A stretch of DNA of 64,000 bases from Gordionus sp. m RMFG-2023 (GCF_954871325.1 NC_088776.1:23236508-23300507); one strand, 5' to 3'; shown: positions 22,377 to 36,400, counted from the stretch's first letter. Numbers and translations are program-made. Notes: generated from the letters alone by a model not told the origin.

Positions 22377-23293
22377 TTATTTATTGTTTTTAAATAAACA
22401 TACAAGGACTTTCCTAAATTTGGTACCACAAGCACTGTACAACAAAAAGTTGATTGAAAAATTGGTATAATAGAGCAACAAAAAGAATTTCTCTAGTATA
22501 GTGAATTTCTTTGTATATTTATAATCCTCATAAGCCAAATTCATGATATACACTCTGATCCTCAAGATGTAAGAAGGGAAGTTCAGCAATAAGAAAACAC
22601 TTGATATTATCAAAACCAATTTAGTGATACTCATTTGACTCCTTGTAAATATATTAGGGAAACCTTTTTTTACTGTTTTTGTTAGGATACCTTTTCGTTT
22701 GGAATTATAGCAAATTACCTTTGATTGCACTCTATAGTTGGCTTGTGGATTATGAAATCGATATTTAAATGAATGAGGGAAATTCTTAGAGTCATAGACA
22801 AATTTGCACAACGATTCTTTTGTGTGAATGATAGACGAATGTGGTTGCAGTTTAAATTTAATTCCTTTAATATTAATTTTATTATTTAAGATCTCTTCGT
22901 TTCTTTCAACATTGTCACACATTAATTGATGGATTTCTAAATTATTCGGCAAATTCTTTGTATATTTTTTTTTCTTGCACCCATCATACCTTTGTTTAAA
23001 TTTGTACAAAAGGTTTATTGATTTTGAACATTTCGTTGGGATTTTTTGTAAATTGTTGCGATTATTAACGTTACTGTATGAATCACTAGAAATTTCATTT
23101 TCTTTGTATAAATATGAATGACTTTTTAAAAAAAATACTATTTTCCTGCATATCATAATATTAAATGTTATTAAAATCGCGAAAGGAATAAATAGTGTGA
23201 CAAAATTGTCAATATGATTAAATATATTCATGGCAACTATATATTCCAACTTAAGTGTACATTCAGGTTCAATTTCATCTTGAATTCCGTATT
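22377..23293 (-). CDS. Neuropeptide-type class A GPCR, last exon (end of ECL2, TM5-TM7)
   Basis: The minus-strand exon starts after the acceptor TATAATAG and reads YGIQDEIEPECTLKLEY, giving the conserved ECL2 cysteine (about C286). TM5 follows (FVTLFIPFAILITFNIMICRK), then an intracellular loop of about 170 residues that is very basic. TM6 contains SSVFLLLNFPSYILRI and TM7 contains YYTNFSINFLLYSACGTKFR. 'FLLLN-PS' and 'NF-LYS--G--FR' are hallmarks of the FMRFamide/proctolin-like receptor group, replacing CW-P and NP--Y. The stop is at 22377. The phase (two bases before the first full codon) fits the first exon at 37847-38669. The peptide ligand cannot be told from sequence. The whole receptor is about 579 residues, in the plasma membrane, coupled to G proteins. 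Confidence 0.92.
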
Positions 23294-23339
23294 CTATTAT
23301 AATATAATAAAAAATTAATAAGTATAAAAAAATATGAAT

Positions 23340-23520
23340 TCATAATATATTGACTTTTATAACATACAAAATAACGAATCGAAAATGTAAATTTTTTGTA
23401 TTTGATTTGAATATTCGATCAAATTTTTCCTTATTTGTATTTGTCCGAATAATAAAACCATTATTCAATTCCATTCCAAGAATATTCGATTCGATTTAAA
23501 AATTAAATTCTCTAAAGATA
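23340..23520. repeat. ATTCGATTCGAAT-rich repeat
   Basis: Repeated ATTCGAT/GAATCGAA motifs interleave with AT-rich DNA. The same motif family appears at 30010-30110 and, longer, at 57920-58200. It is non-coding; an open frame at 57909-58121 is part of the repeat. Confidence 0.5.
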
Positions 23521-25336
23521 TTTTCAAAAGGGAAAAAATGGATTATTAAAATTTAAAAAGGTTTTACAAAAGTTTCTCAACCCGACACGTTATAATTAAA
23601 AAAAAAATTGGCCGAAATAGTATTCCTGAAAATATTAGCTTGAAATTCAAAAAAAGATTTTAAATTTTAATACCCGTGATGGCTTGTTGAAATTTTACTA
23701 GAAATCAGAGATTTGAGAGGCCCTGCCTAATTTTTTTATGTAGAAATTATTCTTACCGCCCGAAAATCTTTTTTCATTATGACTCAGCTGCTTAAATTTT
23801 AAAAGGCTCCGGTTCGATTACTACTTTAGAGAAACAATAAAGATTTTTTAGGGTTTTGAAATATTTAAATCAAATTTATTTTAAATAAGAATTTAGAAAA
23901 GCATGCAAAATTAAATTAAATTTATCACAAAATATAATATTAATATTTATCAAATAGAGTGCCTAAAATTTAAAAAAAAAATACCCGTTATATATTACAA
24001 AATCGAATAATTAGCTATAAAAATTGTAAGTAAATGTAACATGTTTTAAAAAAATCCGGGCTAGGTCAAAAAATTTATTTTAAAAAAAAATCAGGGTCGG
24101 GCTAGCTGTTATTTGTAAATTTTACAATTAGCAGTATAGATAAGTAAAATATATAACTATATGGAAGTTGTGGTTTAAAGTTTTATGTTATGTTGCTAAT
24201 TAAACTAGAAATTGTTTGTTATATGAAATTAAACTACACAGAATTAGAATTGAAACACTTTTTATTTTAAATTTTATCTGCTTTTGTATATGTAAAAAAT
24301 TTATGCAGCTAAAAATTGATCAAAAAAACAAATCAAATTATAAGGCGTATATACAATAATAAAACTTAGATAAAAAGCTAAACGTAATACGAATAGAGTA
24401 AGTATATTTAAATATCATAAATTTAAACTTAAGATAAAAATATAACGCAAATATAGTTTATTCAATTTTTTTTTTTTTTTAAAAATTTTAAATAAACTTT
24501 ATTTGGTAAAAAAATTTTAATTCTAATTCTAACATGAATTTACTTTATTTAAATATAATTTTAGTTTTAATTACTCTAAATTTCAATATAATAAACAAAA
24601 AATCAAAATTAAAATATAAAAAAAATCTAACAAAATTTAAAAAAAATTTAAAAAAAATACCGTTATAAAAATATAAAAAAAACTTGCGAAATTTAAAAAC
24701 AAATGGCGTTATAAAAATAATAAAAACCTACGATTTTATCATAGTTCAGAAAAATTATATAGGATTAGTTACTCCTTTTAGCGATTTGGTATAAAGGTTC
24801 GGCTACGATTCAGAAAATTATAAGGGTTTATTCCTGTATAAAGGTTCAGTTCACTATGGATCTCGGGTTTATAGTGATAAACTACTAAGGAATTAAGTAA
24901 TTTTATTTTCTAGAATTTACAGTAATTTAAATGTTGGAATGAAGAAAAATATAGAAGGCCTGAGTATTCATATATTGATGATATATCAGAAGCAGAGTGA
25001 AAGAAGGTGGTGAAAGAGAATCGTTTAACCAAGAAATAATACTTCTGTATAATACGCATATCTGTATATATCGGATTATATAATCTATATAAATATTTTT
25101 TTTCATTATTTTTTAAAGTGAGTTGGAGTTGTGAACAAACTTTCAGTAAGATAAAATTAATTAATACTATTAGTAAATATTAGCCCAATATCTTGGTAGA
25201 AGTTTTTTTATAATGGCAATTGAACGTGAATTAGTAGAGCAAATAGAATTAAGTATAATTCTTGATTATTTATGTAAAAACTCATTATTATTGTGGAAAT
25301 TAATAAGCTAAGATAACCGAGAATAATGAAAATTTA
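23521..25336. other. AT-rich intronic DNA
   Basis: Nothing coding was recognised. A GGGTCGGGCTAGC patch near 24055-24115 resembles the GGCC low-complexity repeats, and a poly-T run lies at 24467-24480. Confidence 0.4.
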
Positions 25337-25337
25337 T

Positions 25338-28190
25338 AGATGTCGCAGTTGTTCAATAAAATACTGCGATGAATATTTTTTTAAGGAACGTCAATCAATA
25401 TAAATTTTGTTTTTAATTTTTATTTTTATGAAAATGATAATTATGTGAATTCTGATTTAAAATGAAGAAATAAAATTATATGATTTAGTGAAATTGAATT
25501 GTGTGTTTATTTATGTTTGCGAAAGTGTTGCGCGTGACCTGAGATGTCGTATTCTGGTAAATACGGATTTACCTAAATAAAAGGTAAATAAATATTTTCA
25601 CATATATATTAATTAAATTTTTAAAATTAAAATTAATGGAAAATTATAACGCATGTACTGGTTGAAGCCAGTATTTTATTTTTAGAATAAGGATTTTTGT
25701 AGGGATGATTATATAGGAATTATTAATATTTTTAAAGTAATGATAAAATTGATAAACAATTTTTTAACCCTATTTAAAAGGGAAAAATGGACATTTTTTT
25801 AAAAGGAATAATTTTGGTTGAAATTTGGAAATGCTAATATTTTTTTCAACGGTTATTGAGGTAACATAAAAAAAATTAAGAATATTGGGATATACATTTA
25901 TGATTAAATTAATTAAAAATACAATTATTATTATTGTAATATGAATTTTAACCTCATTTTAAAGAAGGTTGTAAGCAAGTAAATTTAGCATCATAAAAAT
26001 GAACTGAAAATAAAATAAAGAAATTTAAATTTTAAAGGCGAGTTGGATTCATAGAATATTTTGATTGAATTTTAACCTGATTTCAAATGAGGTTGTAGGC
26101 AAGTAAATTTTAGTATCATAATAATGAACTAATAAAATAAAAAAATTTAAATTTTAAGGGCGAGTTGGATTCATAAAATATATATCAATGTGGTAATTTA
26201 GAAGGTTGTGAGAGAAGGTTTTTATGTTAATTTTGAAAATGAACATAATATTTTTGATAAAATTTTCATTTATAAGGATTTTTGGCCATAAAGTTTTGGT
26301 ATATAATTGATTATTTATTTATGATATTATTTGTAATAATATATGTGCTATTTATTATATATAAAATTCTGATGAAGAAATGTACTGAGGTAGTGCCCAA
26401 GGTCTATAGTAATTTGAAGAAAGACACTGTGGTGTCGGATATCTGTGCGATATTCCGAAATGTGTGGAGAGATCAGTGGTGATCCCTAAAGATTCAAAAG
26501 AAATAAAAGAAGTGATCATTTGTATATATCGTGATATATATGAATTGATTAATATTGTGATAAAAGCCAAACATGCGGCAAAAATGGTCCAAATAAAAAA
26601 ATTATTTTTCAAGGGACAAAAAATTTAGTGAAAGTTTTTATAATTATTGGCCTAATGGCGTTATTGAAAATGAAAATATGTATGTAAAACAATTTGTTGG
26701 TAATTTAATGGGATGCTATTTTTAATGACAATTAGTTTGGACTTATGGGTAGTAGAAAAATTTGTAGAAACTATTATGCGGTGGAATTGGATTATAAAAA
26801 TAGGACCTCGTAATAATTATTGGAATTTTTTTTATTATTGATAGCTAATTGGCTAAAGATAATGCTGAAAGGAAAATAATTGCGGATAGCATCTGAAAAT
26901 AAACTTCAAGAAAGAGAAATGTCTAATTTATTGAACTAAGGAAACAAGCCTGTCGTTAATAAATTTTCTTGAATATCCCGAAAAATCATTTGTTGAGATC
27001 AACAATGTGAATATATAATAATTAAAAATTACAACACATGTTAATTAAAAAGATAGGGAGCCAGTTTTTTTAAAAGAAAAACAAATGGAAATATTATTTT
27101 GTTGTTAGTTTCCATGTTTATTTTTATATTATGTATAATAATAAATTTATATTTTTTTACCCCTCTTCATGACTTTATAATTTATTTTGTGGTCTATACT
27201 TCTTTTTTTTATAATTGTAAATTAAAAGAGAAAACGAAATATGTATAAGCACATGACAGTGTTTTATCAGTGTTGATAATTGCTGTGATTAAAATTTGCT
27301 TATTTTTATTACTTGAACTCAATTTTTTTTTCCTAATTTGTATTACTTTGTTATTTATTATGTATATTTTCATGGTTGATTTTTTTTTCTGAATAAAACA
27401 ATCATAGATTCACATGAATTTTTTAATCATAGTGAGGAATAATAAATATCATATTATGTATACTTTGTTAAATTGTATATTTGCATGGTAAATTTTTTTC
27501 TAAATAAAACAATCATATATTTACACAAATTTCTTAATCAAAGTGAGGAATTATAAATATCATATTATGTATACTTTGTTAAAATGTATATTTTCATGGT
27601 TGATTTTTTTTTTTTTTAAATAACACAATCATAAATTTACACGAATTTCTTAATCAAAATTATACGAGTACATTTATTGCGAAATCCTTTTAAAATAAAT
27701 TATATTCAAAACACCAATAAAATCCAATATAATATATTATATATGATGAGTTATTTTATTTTGGTGGATATAATTGTAAATCACCTCATAGGTGACATTA
27801 ATAAGTCTATCCCATAAAGTATAATTTCCATATAAATACATTTATTTAATATTTCACATGTCAATAAAGTACCATCAACGATAAAACAGGAAAAAAATCG
27901 ATAATTCAAAGGGCCAATAAATAAATAAAAAAGGACCTATACCGAAATTACGATAATGATGAATCTGAAGATCGGTAACTTTCAACTTCATAGGGTAGAT
28001 GGACTCTGAGCTTATGAAGGGTGAGCGTGTCGCAGTTGTTCAATAATACTTCGAAGAATATTTAAAGAACATCAATCAATATATATTTTGTTTTTAATTT
28101 TTATTTTTATGAAAATGATAATTATGTGAATTCTGATTTAAAATGAAGAAATAAAATTATATGATTTAGTGAAAATGAATTTTTGTATTA
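25338..28190. repeat. Region bounded by 160-bp direct repeats, with internal tandem arrays
   Basis: The segment GTCGCAGTTGTTCAATAA... at 25341-25500 recurs at 28029-28180 in the same orientation, nearly identical over its last 90 bp. Between them, a unit of about 120 bp is doubled at 25935-26185 (GGCGAGTTGGATTCAT motif), and a 110-115-bp unit is repeated about 2.8 times at 27355-27670 (TTTCATGGTTGATTTTT). An open stretch 26282-26482 has a hydrophobic start but no family match. The pattern suggests an unclassified repetitive element or a segmental duplication. I see no protein motif that would name a superfamily. Confidence 0.55.
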
Positions 28191-30180
28191 TTAGGTTTTT
28201 GAGAATAGATAGTATAAAAGCCTCAATACATGAAACATAGAAATCTGTGAGTAACAAAGAAATGAAATAAACTTTAAAAAATAAATTAAGCCCTCAAACT
28301 TTCATCCCATTAGGCCTTTCCTTTCTCAGTCCATCTTTAATCAGATTTATAAAAATGACACTTTTATAAATTGTATTTATATTTTATATCAAATAATCTA
28401 ATATTTGGCCTGAATTTAAAACTTTATTATCTAAGTACTTTTGATATATAAAAATTGTCATTCGATAAATCAAAATATAATAAATAATTTATATGAATAT
28501 AATAAATAATTTATATGATATCTTCAAAATCTAGTATGAGTATTATAAAGTTTTAGCACAGTGATTATAAGCAGCAGTTTTAGAAAGTTTTATTCAAAAA
28601 TACCCGTTTTACAGTTACTTTGTAGTAAATATACTTTATAGATACAATAAGTCAAAATGTATTTAGTTGTAATTGCAATAGTAATAATTATGCTAGGCTA
28701 TTACTTTATATTTTCTTAGATGTTTGAGTTATTTTATTTTTTATTTATTCCATTTGCAACATAAATGAGAAAACAATAAATAATAGAACTTTCATGATAA
28801 TATATTTCAAGAATAAAATGTTACTAATTTAAGGTAACACCAATAGGTAAACCCTTTGTGTTTAAGACAATCTTATGTGTCACTAATTAATTTTAAACCA
28901 AACAACTTTTCACAGGCGCATATTATGTGAGATCTACTTTGAAGATTAAATCGGCATTATTAAACTCAACTCTATATAGCGTGATAAAACCAATTTACTT
29001 GCAGCAGTGAAAACAAAAAGTCAACAACATATTTCAATTTTTATTTTTAGAATTATTGCAATTAAATACATAGTCAAGATTTTTGGAATTTAAAAATTTT
29101 AAATACAATTTGAAAATAGAATCTTTGTTCAATACCATTTTAATTGCGGATATAACAATCGATAGTTTAATTATTAGAATTTTGAAATATAACATTTTAA
29201 GATACTTTTTCTGTTTTTATTTACAAAGAAATAACGGATTATTTTTAACACTAATTTTAATAATTTGTTATGCATAAAATTCCGATTTAAACTTATCAAT
29301 CCTCCAAAATCTTAAAATTATACATTAGTACAATTACATTTATTTGATATTTTGAATGTAGTAAAAGCAATTACATTTCAAAAAAAATCTTTAACAAAAT
29401 AATGTTACAAGCAACACTTATAAATTTTTTAATAATTGCTTAAATATTATTTATTTTTATAATAAAGGCGAAAATATTCATGCTATTAAAGCAATTATTT
29501 TCAATTGATACCCTAACTCAATTCCCATTTTACCATAAATGCCATTTATATAATAATTTGCTAGTTTTTTAGAAAAAAATTAAGAATTCTGTATTTAGTC
29601 CGTCTGTACAATATAAACACAATCTTGCTAGTGTGAAAAAAATAATTCAAAGATATTAAGAATTTATTAAATATAATTGTTAACACAACTTCGATCATAA
29701 ATTTAGAAGCGAAGATAATAGCTATTTACAAAAATAATTGGAATAAATTTTTAAAATATTCAGAATATTATCAAATTAGTTCAAAAAATAGATGGCCCCA
29801 AAATATTTATATATTGATGCAAACATCTATTTACTTTTATAATAAAAAATACAGTTGATTAAAAAAGCTAAGATATTAGTGAAACTAAAAGTTGCAAGGA
29901 CAAATAGATACGAGACAGAAAGTGTGGCCAAATGGCCAAAATTTTATAATTAAGAGATGAAATATGGAAGAGATCATAAAACAAATAGAATAGTTTGATT
30001 TATTGTAAGATGGATAATATAGATTGAATCGAATAAAGCATTATTCCTACTATTCATATTTAAGTATAATAAAATCAACATTCGATTCGTCGAATAGTCA
30101 CTTCAAATTTTTTTTACTGTTTAATCAGACACCACATACCACGTCATTAACAGGGAAGAGATGAGACATCTCGGAGCACC
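28191..30180. other. AT-rich intronic DNA
   Basis: No exon or transposon protein was recognised. A small ATTCGATTCG-type repeat lies near 30010-30110. Confidence 0.4.
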
Positions 30181-30530
30181 CATCCGGGAAAAAAATCCAT
30201 CAAAACTTTTCAAACAAATTCCGCAGCAATTTGTATAATTTAAGTTCATTATTTAATTACCTCCGGTGCATCATTTCTTTTTTTTCTATTAAACACTATT
30301 TTAATATACCTAAAATTCTTCACCACATGAAATCTGCACCGATTTACAAATGCAGCGATTTGCTAGTTTTTCATGAAATACAAATCAAGGGTGTCCTCGA
30401 AAATATATTGAACATAAAATTTTCACATGTAACCTATGCTATTTGTAAATCAGACGACATCGGTATCCGATCTTCGCTACAACTGTCTCTTTCAGTTTTT
30501 ATTTCTTCACGCCTAGACACTTAAGTTATC
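30181..30530 (+). mobile_element. Reverse-transcriptase element fragment, C-terminal part
   Basis: Plus-strand frames include ILHHMKSAPIYKC, VFHEIQIKGVLENILNI and GIRSSLQLSLSVFISS. They match the end of the RT region in non-LTR-like elements, where an LR-P ... FD--R ... GGLGIRS---LA--AFLAS order is usual. A second fragment of the same region, in the other orientation, lies at 61900-62580. It is broken and short. Confidence 0.55.
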
Positions 30531-30689
30531 ATAAATAATGTGTCTCCATTTTTATATAATCCAACCTATTTCCTGCCCTAAACTTTTGGGACAGCAAGAA
30601 CGTTTCCCTTTCCTGCCCTACAGCCTCTAGCTTTTAAGAAGGTTGGGAGACTCCGTTGATCGCTTCATCGAATACCTCATTTAAAACAG

Positions 30690-31090
30690 GCACTTAGAAG
30701 AAAACCCAGATAACCAAATACGAAATGAAAACTCTAGATATGAATTTAATCATCATGGGTCTACAATAGATCAAGATGGAGGTTGTCATGATAAGGTTAA
30801 CGCTAGGATACAGAAGGGTTGGATAAAATGAAGGAGAATATTAGTGCTGATTATGAGAAAGAAATGCCACTATGTCTTAAAGGTAATACCTATCGAACTA
30901 TCGCCAGACAGGTCTTGGTGTGAGTGTGAAATTTGGGTTCTGTTAACTGCGGAGAAGAAATGTTGAATGTAATCAAAATGCGAATGATTCGATGCCTAGG
31001 CTACACTAAGCAGGTTCGTGTCACCAACGATAGCCTAAGAAAGAAGATGGGCGCCTGCATAGGAATACACGTTTCAAAAGGATAGGGCCT
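30690..31090 (+). mobile_element. LINE-type reverse-transcriptase tail fragment
   Basis: The frame near 30950-31080 reads EEMLNVIKMRMIRCLGYTKQ and then RVTNDSLRKKMG. This resembles the 'AEMRMLRWM-G-TR-DR-RN--IR' tail of RTE/CR1-like LINE polyproteins. A preceding block (CECEIWVLLTAEK) fits the 'YG-E-W-LT' motif just before it. No ends were identified. Confidence 0.55.
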
Positions 31091-31419
31091 CATGCCATCC
31101 ATCAAAATTCACAAAAAATTTAGTATTGTTTAAATAACAATTACATGCTATATCATAATAAGTAACAGGTATCAGATATACTGTTACATTTTCGAAAAAT
31201 TATCTAATTTTAATAACTTAAAAAATAAAAAATTAACAAAAAAAGTTACAATTATATTTGAGCAAAGTTACAATTACATTTAAAACACGTATATTATATA
31301 TATACCGAGTTTTAGTTATATTTTCTCAAAAGTAAAAGTCACTAATAAGGGCTGGAAATATCAAATGTAGCAAGCAACACTACAGGCAATATTGTGGACT
31401 TTCTAAAAAGTCTTTAGTT

Positions 31420-31695
31420 ACAGCAATTAGCATCAACAACAAAAAATGATTGTTAGATAATAGTATAAAAGAGTTGGAATAGTGTTCAACAAGTTTCGAC
31501 TTTAATCAAATTGGAAATGTATGGGAAATTATGAAGAGAGAGTTACGAGCATCGTTCATACACAAAGACAGATTTTCAGATAAATATTCAACAAATATAG
31601 CATAGAACAGTATCAGAGATTTGCCAAGAGTCAAATTAACTCTTCAGTTTAAATTGTTTGGATCATTCAAGCAAACGGTGACATAACTAATTTTT
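31420..31695 (+). mobile_element. Tc1/mariner transposase C-terminal relic
   Basis: STSFDFNQIGNVWEIMKREL corresponds to the Tc1/mariner 'QSPDLNPIENVW--LKR' block (catalytic DDE region) and is followed by a helical tail ending in DLPRVKLTLQF. A related, more diverged fragment is at 52640-52900. Upstream, 31130-31380 is a GTTACAATTACA-rich MITE-like stretch. Confidence 0.65.
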
Positions 31696-32113
31696 AAAAC
31701 TTATATAAAATATTTTAATTTACAATTTATTCGGTGGTCGTAATTTATTGAAATCACACAACTTTTTAATTTCATTATAATTCTGATAAGGAATATTTTT
31801 TTTAAAAAGTTTTTTATATAAATGAAGGATTCTATGATAATTTCCTAAAAACTTATCCAAAAAATTCTCCCTCAAGTGTTTTTTGAATTTTTAAGTTTAT
31901 GTGTCACGAGAAAATGGTCCTTAGTTGAGGCAGAGTAGTAGTATATGAAAGTAATGATAAAAATGATTTTTAATTTCTATATATATTTTGACCAATATAA
32001 TACTAAAATTATTTAAAATATTAAGAAAACCAACATTGATTTTGAAATAAAAAAAAAAGCATTATAGATAAAAAAAAGTATTTTATAAAAAATAAATAAA
32101 TGTTATATAAGTC

Positions 32114-32500
32114 ATATTGGGATATGGAATACGTGGGAATTCGTATCTCTCAATTTAAATGTTATATAAGTCATATTGGGATATGGAATCCGTGGGAATT
32201 CGTATCTCTCAATTCAAAATTCCTTACCGAGGGTTTAAAAAATTTTAAAATCCGATTTAACAGGAAATGTATTCTAGAATGTGTAGAGTATTCCCATAGA
32301 TTTCAGCCAATTTCCGCCAAGACATTTTAGTATTGTTTTTCGATATATGAAAAATCCATATAAAAATTAATATAGAAATTTAGAGTAGTTTTAAAGTTCA
32401 TGTTAAAACTGTTTGAATGATTCCTGTCATATCAGATTTTCAAAATTTAAATATGGCCTTTAGTAAATGATTCAAAATCGAGAGATTCCATATCCCAATA
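32114..32500. mobile_element. MITE with TTGGGATATGGAAT ends
   Basis: Left ATATTGGGATATGGAAT and right ATTCCATATCCCAATA are inverted repeats. The left end is duplicated: a 59-bp unit starts at 32100 and again at 32159. A sister copy lies at 60249-60562, sharing the internal ATGAAAAATCCATATAAAAA. It is non-coding. Confidence 0.65.
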
Positions 32501-32977
32501 CCACATATACATAATATATATGAGTAAAAATTATAAGGAATGAAGGATAGATGTTATTGAATTTTTAAGAAACTGATAATTGACTCGGAACACAGCAACA
32601 TGATATCAATTGATCGGGACAATTTTTACATAAAATTTTAAAATGATTGTAACCTTGAAGAAATAAGTATTAGAAATGGACAAATATAAGGAATATTAAA
32701 TTTAAAAAAAAATCATTTAAAAACTGGACCTAAGAAATAAATGGAAGGGGAAATAGAATAGGAAAAAAAATTAAATTAAATTTAATAAATATGTTCCATA
32801 TTGAAATTAAACAAAATATTTCTGCTCTAATTAAAATAAGGCCTTATTTTGATTAAGAAAAATCAAATGGATATTATTGACCAGCAGGTTTTTTTCAATT
32901 TTCTAATGACTTTTTCCCTTAGGGTCTTTTTGCGAGGTTTTATTTTCCTTGTCATATTTTTTTCCGGGGTTTTTCGG

Positions 32978-33350
32978 TTAATGATGCTTACTACCAAGTG
33001 AATGTATGGAAATATTCTAAATACCAACTTAATTTGCTAAATATCGACCAAAATTTATTAAAATGTAATAAGATCCTTATTATTTAATATATTAATACGG
33101 AATCACGTGGTCGAGTCCGGCCTCCTATATATTATCCCCCCAAGGATGGAGGTTAATGATGCTTACTACCAAGTGAATGTATGGAAATATTTTAAATACC
33201 AATCTAATTTGCTAAATACCGACCAAAATTTTTTAAAATATAATAAGACCCATGTAATAAGACCCTTATTATTTAATATATTAATACGGAATCACGTGGT
33301 CGAGTCCGGCCTTCTATATATCATCCCCCCAAGGATGGAACCACCAAGTT
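32978..33350. repeat. Two tandem 175-bp units
   Basis: The unit TTAATGATGCTTACTACCAAG ... CCCCCCAAGGATGGA occurs at 32978-33152 and again from 33153, the second copy with a short internal duplication (AATAAGACCC). It abuts the tRNA-like head at 33370-33443 and may be the body of that SINE on the minus strand. Confidence 0.7.
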
Positions 33351-33369
33351 AGAATAAGAAAAAAAACAT

Positions 33370-33443
33370 GATCATTCCTGGGATTCGAACCCGGGAGCAT
33401 AGGATAAGTAAGCCAAGCTCTTGCCTACTAGGCCATAGAGGCT
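33370..33443 (-). repeat. tRNA-derived SINE head with intact box A and box B
   Basis: On the minus strand box A reads TGGCCTAGTAGG (33435-33424) and box B reads GGTTCGAATCC (33391-33381), a perfect pol III internal promoter. The 5' acceptor arm (GCCTCTA) has no complementary 3' partner, and the T-stem has a mismatch. It is therefore a tRNA-like SINE head rather than a working tRNA. Anticodon assignment would be a guess. Confidence 0.65.
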
Positions 33444-36400
33444 TTTCAAAAATCACTATTTTTCAAATATATATTATAAATATATTTGGTAGTGCCTATC
33501 CAAATGAAAAATAAACAAAATTCAAATTTGATAGATGGTACCTTAAGGTACCAAGCATCATTAACCGGGTTTTTCCCTGTGATATTTTCGCCTAAGGTTT
33601 ATTTTCCTGGAATTTCTTTCCATGTATTATTTTTTCCAATTATCATTAAAATTATTTCGTGGAGGTGTTACATGTTGATGAAAAGAAAACGATGAGAGCT
33701 GAAGGAACAATTTTGAGAAAATTGATCAGAAAGTAAGGGACACCACAAGATTTTATGTGAGAAGATTTTATTAAATTGAGGAAAAAATTGAATTTTTTTC
33801 TCCATACAGTTTCGACTATAAATAAATAGTATATGCACTCTTTTTCTAAATTTGAACTACATGAAAACTTTACTGTCTAAGTGGTATTTTTATCTTTTTC
33901 ATTAGATATTATTTTCAAAAGTGTCAATGGCTTTCATATAAAGATATTTTTCATTATAATTATTTTTCATATATATACAAATTTTTGATATACTTACCGG
34001 ATTCACATCTTATTTTTAATTGAGTTAAAAGGCTTTCGTTTAGATTAAGAGTCAGTGAGCAGATTTTTCAATTTTCTGATAATTATTTTCCTTGGGGTTT
34101 TTTGGGGGTTTAATTTTCTCAGTAATATTCTCTTCAAGGGTTTATTTCCTTGTTATATTTCGAAAGGCTTATTTTCCTGTAATTTTCTTTCCTAGTCATT
34201 TTTTCCTGTTAGTTTTTCTTATTACCATAAAGATTATATCGTGGAGATGGGCTACAGGTTAAGAAAACGAAAGAAACTAAAATAAATCAGGCTAAAAATG
34301 ATTAATTACTCACTTAAAAATGGGCAACAAATTTATACAAACAAAAGGAACGGAGCAAAATCAAAATAATTTTTAATAAATTAGTAAAACATGTCAAATA
34401 AGAAGAAAAAATTTAAAATTACGGAAATGAGAGAAGTAAGTTTAAAAAAATCAAAATAATCAAAAATGGGTTTGCAGAAATTTTAGAACACACCCTCCCC
34501 CCCTTTCCTAGATTTTATAACTTTTTGATTTAATAAAAAACTTAATTGCATAAAATTTAAACAAATTCTATGAGTCAAACTTGAAAACAAATTAACATAT
34601 ATACATATATAGCTTCTTTAGCCACATAGTTCTTTTTCTAACACATATATTTTAAATTGCCATAGGATTTGGCTAACAACTGATTGCATTATTTGCTAAT
34701 TATTGTAAACAATTTTAATAAAATTTACAAATGAATATAACTTGTTTTCATTTTTTCTTGCAGTAGTTTAAAATATTGCCATGTTAATTTTAATAATTCC
34801 ATTATATATAACTTTATTAGTCACATAATGTCCCTTTATTAAAACATAGTGTTTTATCCTGATCTAATTAATATTAGACAAATAATAAATCATCAGGAAT
34901 TACTACATCCTCCTAAGCCAATGATGATTTTGCCCCCTCTACAATTTGACCCCCCCCCCCTCTTTTGCGAAAATTAGCAAAAAAGAGAATTGTAAATCCT
35001 TTTTGTATCAACCATCTGGCAATACTCAATATTTATCACTAAAATCACAAAATCAAATGATAGCCATGGAAGTGTAATTTTGAATTTTTATAATCTCACA
35101 AATTAATGACTCTGGTTATCATCCAGTTATGGCAAATTTTTCTCGTGAGTTATGATATCAGCGAGTAATTTTGTACTTGCATGGATATGTCAAAGAAACA
35201 GTTCAGTTGAAATTATTATTTATCTTTTGAAAAGATTGATAACCTAGATGCGAAGTTATTAACTAATACTATTATGAAACATTGCAAAAAAATTTAATTA
35301 AAGACACATGGTGGCACAGCATCACCCCAGTTTTTTTAACATCTGTTATTCATCAAAAATTTAGGAAAACACTTATATTGGGACTGGAGCTAAAAAAATA
35401 ATGAATATGTTTTGAGAACTACAAAATGTGGTTCTCGTCTTAGAACAGTAGAGATGCTGTAGATACATATCTGGCGATAATATCCTGTTTAGAAAATAGG
35501 GATATTATTGAGAAGGTTAATATGAAATATCGCATATTTTATTTGAAATTATTTTGTGTATATAGATTTTAAATATTGTCTTCGTGTTCTAATGTTAGTT
35601 AATATCTATAAAAATCAGTTGGTAATATTTCAGACGGCATATCTGTTGCCTCTGATTTCATCCCTATCAGAATTAAGATCAGATTTTTCTTTTTCCTTAC
35701 TTTTAAAAGAATAAATATTATTATACCTATAATATTATCTTTACTAAATCTAGGAGAGGAAAACAATCTTCCATGTTGAATCACTCGGTTCAAGTGGTTG
35801 ATATCGTTTATTCCTCTTCATTTGAACAAACAGAATTTTTTTACATTTAATGTATTTATTATCCAATTTTATCCGGAAAAAAATCCCGGACTAATATGTC
35901 ATGTACAAAATAATCCTCTTGACATAAATTCTGCAGATATAAAAAAACAGATAAAAAAACAAATCTCCATTTGAAAAATAATTAGTAATTTACTATATAT
36001 CATTTTCAACCCAGCCCGAATTTTTTTTCAGAAATTTTAATTGGGTTTTATGCCGTCCCACCTCGAATTTTTTTAAAAAATAAAATTTCAGGCTTGAACC
36101 GGATTTTTTCAAAATATGTTATATTTATTTATAATTTTTATAGCTAATGATAGCAACTTAAAATATATGGTTTTAATATACGGCCCGGCCGGGCTTAGGA
36201 CCGGGTCCTGCAGGTCTCTGCTCTATATATTACAACTAAAATTTATTAAACCATTTTTTAATATATATATTAACCCTGCTCTATTGACTATTCCTTAATC
36301 TAAGCCTAATCTCCTCCAATAGTTGGTCCTTAGTCGAGTCTGTAACCTCTGAGCTTACCTGCCACTTAAAATATGGTAATTATTTTTTAATATAAATTTA

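Noticed and set aside
25338-28190. LTR-type element because of the direct terminal repeats
   Set aside because: The repeats are only about 160 bp, and there is no recognisable coding block or primer-binding site between them. It is left as unclassified.
33107-33352. 81-codon frame with an internal protein repeat
   Set aside because: The repeat is the two tandem 175-bp DNA units read in one frame; it is non-coding repeat DNA.
33370-33443. A functional tRNA gene on the minus strand
   Set aside because: Box A and box B are good, but the 3' acceptor strand does not pair with the 5' one and the T-stem has a mismatch. It is better read as a tRNA-derived SINE head.
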